Of a DNA stretch of 64,000 bases, positions 61,795 through 64,000 are shown piece by piece. How positions within the stretch are numbered: position 1 is the stretch's first letter; the number at the start of each line of letters is the position of its first letter. The position numbers were made by a program, and so were the translations under genes. The stretch comes from Uloborus plumipes (lineage: Eukaryota; Arthropoda; Arachnida; Araneae; Uloboridae), in NCBI GenBank assembly GCA_038373865.1, contig JAXGGA010000498.1:124001-188000 (forward strand), given 5' to 3'. The notes under the pieces are model-generated. The model saw nothing but the letters and a program-made list of their open reading frames with translations, made no database searches and had not been told where the DNA came from.

Positions 61795-64000
61795 CTTTAA
61801 TAACAAGTTTGAATATATGTTGAATAAACATAAACAATACAGAAGGTTGTTCACTGAAGATCTGCAATGCGACTTTGACTATGCAACATGAAATGCTTCC
61901 AATATTTTATCTTTTTATTGCTTTTATTACATAAACATTTTTTGGACACATGGCTCGTAGGAGTGAGTCCGATACTCTAGTATTTCGCAAATAATAAGTA
62001 AAAATTGTACATTAAACCATTGAAAGAAACGTATAGGTGGCTTCATAAATATAAGTTTAAAGGGGAAAATCCCATGAGTCTCCTAACCTATACTAAATAT
62101 TTATGTTTTTTAACTTTGCATCTCTCTAGCCTATCAGAAGAATGTAAGCAGTTAAAATAATGTTTATTTACCTCCCAAATAATAGTAATGGAGCTGTCGC
62201 GTACTGAAAAAAATAGAGAACTCCGTATTCAAAGGTGGAACGTGATGGGCCATGTTTGGATATAGGGGGCATGCCACATAAGAATCAGCAAAAGTCTGCC
62301 AGAGGTATCTTAATTTTTTTCTTTTTTTGCCACGCATTTTAATCACTCTTTGTGATTTATGTGTTTTTTTAGTAAAAGAAGAAAATGTTTAAACGTATTC
62401 CATAATGATACGATTTTTTGTTAGCAGTGAGTAACAGGTTATTTTAAATATGTAAGTGGTCCCTAACAAAAACGATAAATGCTGTAACTTGTGGATGAAA
62501 AGAGTTCTTTATTGATTAATTGTGCTTGCCGTTTGTAATAATCCAGAGGACATTTGTAAATAACATCTTGCGTTAATCGACTACGCCTGGTTTATGCCAC
62601 ATTATTGTTTGCTGCCATTTTTAGATAGGGTCATTAATAGTGGTATTTATTTTTATTTGTTCTTCTAATGACAATGCAGTGCTATTTTTTTCTTTTCATA
62701 AAAGCATGCGTTCTTCATAACAAAATATCAATGTTAAGGTTTGTTAAAACTCTAGACTGTTTTATTATTATCATTTTTTAAAAAATTATTGTTGACTATA
62801 TTTCTCAAACTGTTACGGAGTGAAATTACGAACGATTCGATTTTTCGTATTGCTGATCTTTTTAACGACTCATTATCTTTTTGCTTTGCCTCCTTCTCCT
62901 CCTTTTGCTCTACTTTAAACTTCTTGAGCAATTATAAATTTATGACCCAAAAATGTGCAAATATTTGAATACCAGTACAAACATATATTATGTTTCATAA
63001 AAATCTCTAACAAACTATTAAATATATGATGAATAATGCAGATGCATTTAAAATAAAAATAATAATAATCGCATTTTCAACAGAATAATCTCAAGACAAA
63101 ATATGCTATACAAAATGGAAAGATAGCTCTTTTACCCTACTTTACAGAACACCCTACTTTACAGTTAAAGTACTTTTTTTTGTAACTTAAAAAAGTTGTA
63201 CGGCAATTTCAGTTGTCTTTAATGCGATTAATTGTAATAACGCATGATTTTACTTATAGATGACTATCTATGAATAAAATTTAAATATCAGTTCAGCGGC
63301 TGACATCTTTTGATGAAGAAATACAAACTGTAATTTTAACCATTTTTTTAAATTAATAAATCCCGCAAAACACTGTAAAATATCAAAAAATGTAACAAAA
63401 GCTTGAATTTAAAGCAACGTTTTAAGTTGAAAAAAACTCAAGTAGTAAAAAAAGCAATGCCATTTAGAAGAGTTAGAAATGTACCACCAAGTTGAATAAT
63501 TTTCACACCCTTGCATGTCCTTCATTGAGATAAATCTAGTTTTTATTTCGCATTGATTTACAAAACAGGTTTACTTAAACCCCGAAAAAGATATACAGAG
63601 GGGTATTTTTGCTAATGTTAACTTTCCAAATTTATTTTGTTTAAAAAATTGCTTAGTTTTTGCATTAGTACAAGTGCATTAACTTTAGGCAGTAATTATA
63701 AAATAGTTTACAAAAGCAATAGTAAATTTATTCGATCAAAATAACATTATATTATAAGATAAGTAAAGAATACTGACTGTATCGTAATACATTAAAATGA
63801 GTTTTTACCAAGTCGTTTAACGTTCAAAAGCTCTTGTATTTTGAAATACGTTGTCGAACATCAGTAATAACCTCTTTTTTTAGCTATCACAAATAAATAT
63901 ACAGTCACTAAAACTCCGCTCCAACTAAATATTTCACTATAGCCTTTATTTTGTAATAAAAAGTTAAAAAATACAAAGAAAAACAAGAAGAGGAAGAAAA
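60796..64000. other. Unannotated interval with one (AT)n tract
   Basis: No gene or transposon recognised. A TA microsatellite lies at about 61762-61793. Minus-strand frames at 61302-61496 and 62164-62346 are unsupported. Confidence 0.5.

Overview
This 64 kb window is AT-rich, non-coding animal DNA. It looks like intergenic or large-intron sequence dominated by mobile elements and simple repeats, and I can support no intact host gene. The eukaryotic call rests on TA microsatellites, a tRNA-derived SINE, Helitrons, hAT-like elements, and piggyBac, Tc1 and mariner fossils. The Tc1 family at 25.4 kb and the Helitron end type suggest an arthropod. From memory of where that Tc1 lineage is abundant I lean towards an arachnid such as an orb-weaver, but this is inference.

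Layout, 0-16 kb: a Tc1 transposase tail (minus strand), a small hairpin element, three sets of local duplications (0.8-4.2 kb), a 173 bp hAT-like element (8.4 kb), and two head-to-tail non-autonomous Helitrons with internal minisatellites (8.9-11.9 kb). A three-level nest follows at 12.1-14.2 kb: a terminal-inverted-repeat element carries a hAT-like element that carries a second hAT-like element.

16-21 kb: the most striking object is a 4.8 kb foldback element. Its long inverted arms carry arrays of a 138 bp unit (5 copies on the left, 8 on the right). Its 398 bp loop holds one open, protein-like exon with its own polyadenylation signal. A 508 bp hAT-like element sits in the left arm only, so the right arm preserves the empty site. 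A broken mariner transposase follows.

21-36 kb: a piggyBac remnant (24.9-27.6 kb) with TTAA ends and the family's Cys-rich C-terminal finger, interrupted by a degenerate Tc1 element and a truncated second copy; then a 389 bp inverted-repeat element at 34.9 kb with an iterated subterminal motif.

36-64 kb: a Helitron Pif1 helicase fragment (38 kb), a near-perfect 651 bp palindrome embedded in a TA microsatellite (46.5 kb), a tandem duplication (50 kb), TA-flanked mini-elements (53 kb), a third Helitron in reverse orientation (56.5 kb) and a tRNA-derived SINE (60.4 kb).

No cellular pathway can be read from the window. The relations between features are insertion order and copy relationships rather than operons. 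A few short open frames with protein-like composition are listed at low confidence as possible exons.
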